Source: an uncultured Micrococcales bacterium
Lineage (GTDB): Bacteria; Actinomycetota; Actinomycetes; Actinomycetales; Microbacteriaceae
Length of the DNA stretch: 5,848 nucleotides
Assembly: GCA_903824455.1 (NCBI GenBank)
Contig: CAIJWY010000229.1
Location: 1 to 5,848, forward strand
Direction: 5' to 3'
The notes under the pieces are model-generated. The model did not search any database. It saw only the letters and a list, made by a program, of their open reading frames with translations, and had not been told where the DNA came from. How positions within the stretch are numbered: the first letter of the stretch is position 1; each line of letters opens with the position of its first letter. Made by a program: the position numbers and the translations under genes. Shown here piece after piece: positions 5,662 through 5,848 of this stretch.

Positions 5662-5848
5662 TCACCTCGGTCTCTCCGAAGGTGGCATCCCAATTGGGGC
5701 GGCACTCTTCGATGAACATGGAGCATTGCTTGGAAGCGGTCACAACCTGCGTGTGCAGGAAGGCGACGCTTCAATGCACGGCGAGACCAGTGCTTTTCGT
5801 AACGCCGGTCGTCAGCGCAGCTACCGCAAGGTAACGCTCGCCACCAGC
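5594..5848 (+). CDS. Cytosine deaminase, yeast FCY1-like CDA-superfamily type (3' end outside window)
   Basis: Only the first 85 residues are inside the window; the frame is open to the last base. The sequence follows the yeast cytosine deaminase pattern: EGGIPIGAAL (29-38), GHNLRVQEGDASMHGE (49-64), AFRNAGR (67-73), then a basic strand TLATS. HGE (62-64) supplies the first zinc ligand and the catalytic glutamate of the cytidine-deaminase fold; the PCxxC zinc motif should follow just beyond the window. The enzyme hydrolyses cytosine to uracil and ammonia in the cytosol. It is unrelated to the amidohydrolase CodA of E. coli. With the upstream permease (28-nt gap) it forms an import-and-deaminate salvage pair. 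Start choice is supported by AGAGG 8 nt upstream and by an N-terminal length similar to the yeast enzyme. Guanine deaminase or TadA relatives share the fold, but the GHN-R-Q-G and HGE spacing favours cytosine deaminase. Confidence 0.85.
   Translation, partial: MEFKVGQIFATDEEKLSVAIAEAHLGLSEGGIPIGAALFDEHGALLGSGHNLRVQEGDASMHGETSAFRNAGRQRSYRKVTLATS

Noticed and set aside
5607..5834. A 75-codon + frame inside the deaminase gene
   Set aside because: The 5594 frame gives a clear cytosine deaminase sequence with an HGE motif; this is the alternate frame.
1..5848. Mobile elements, CRISPR arrays, tRNA or rRNA genes
   Set aside because: No transposase, integrase, regularly spaced repeats or RNA gene signatures were seen on either strand.

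Overview
The window looks like a chromosomal segment of a mid-GC actinobacterium. The best guess is a small-genome Microbacteriaceae of the freshwater/marine Luna type (Rhodoluna/Aquiluna-like). This rests on a carotenoid operon of actinobacterial C50 type with a split lycopene cyclase, base composition near 50-55% GC by eye, frequent CTA leucine codons, and tight packing with almost no intergenic DNA. The taxonomic call is inference and was not tested against any database.

Region 1 (2-3303, + strand) is the distal part of a carotenoid operon: crtB (3' end only), crtI, crtYe, crtYf, crtEb. Each of the four junctions is a 4-bp ATGA or GTGA stop/start overlap, so the genes are probably co-transcribed and translationally coupled. 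CrtB condenses two geranylgeranyl diphosphates to phytoene. CrtI desaturates phytoene to lycopene. CrtEb adds C5 prenyl units to lycopene to make a C50 chain. CrtYe and CrtYf together cyclise the ends. The expected product is a decaprenoxanthin-like C50 carotenoid, but the ring type cannot be read from sequence alone. The GGPP synthase gene (crtE) is not in the window and may lie upstream.

Region 2 (3293-4081, - strand) is one convergent gene whose stop overlaps the crtEb stop by 11 bp. It encodes a SprT-like zinc metalloprotease domain with a C-terminal zinc ribbon. Its N-terminus resembles a GNAT acetyltransferase with an eroded acetyl-CoA loop, an unusual domain combination.

Region 3 (4082-4191) is a 110-bp AT-rich divergent intergenic region, the only real regulatory space in the window. 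It holds tandem TTAACAG repeats and a TAACTT hexamer 7-8 nt from the start codon of each flanking gene, suggesting leaderless transcripts.

Region 4 (4192-5848, + strand) is a probable cytosine salvage operon: an NCS1-family permease followed 28 nt later by a yeast-FCY1-type cytosine deaminase, cut by the window end before its PCxxC motif. The start of the deaminase gene lies in one arm of a perfect 13-bp inverted repeat, and the other arm can form a competing hairpin. This is the most switch-like RNA feature in the window.
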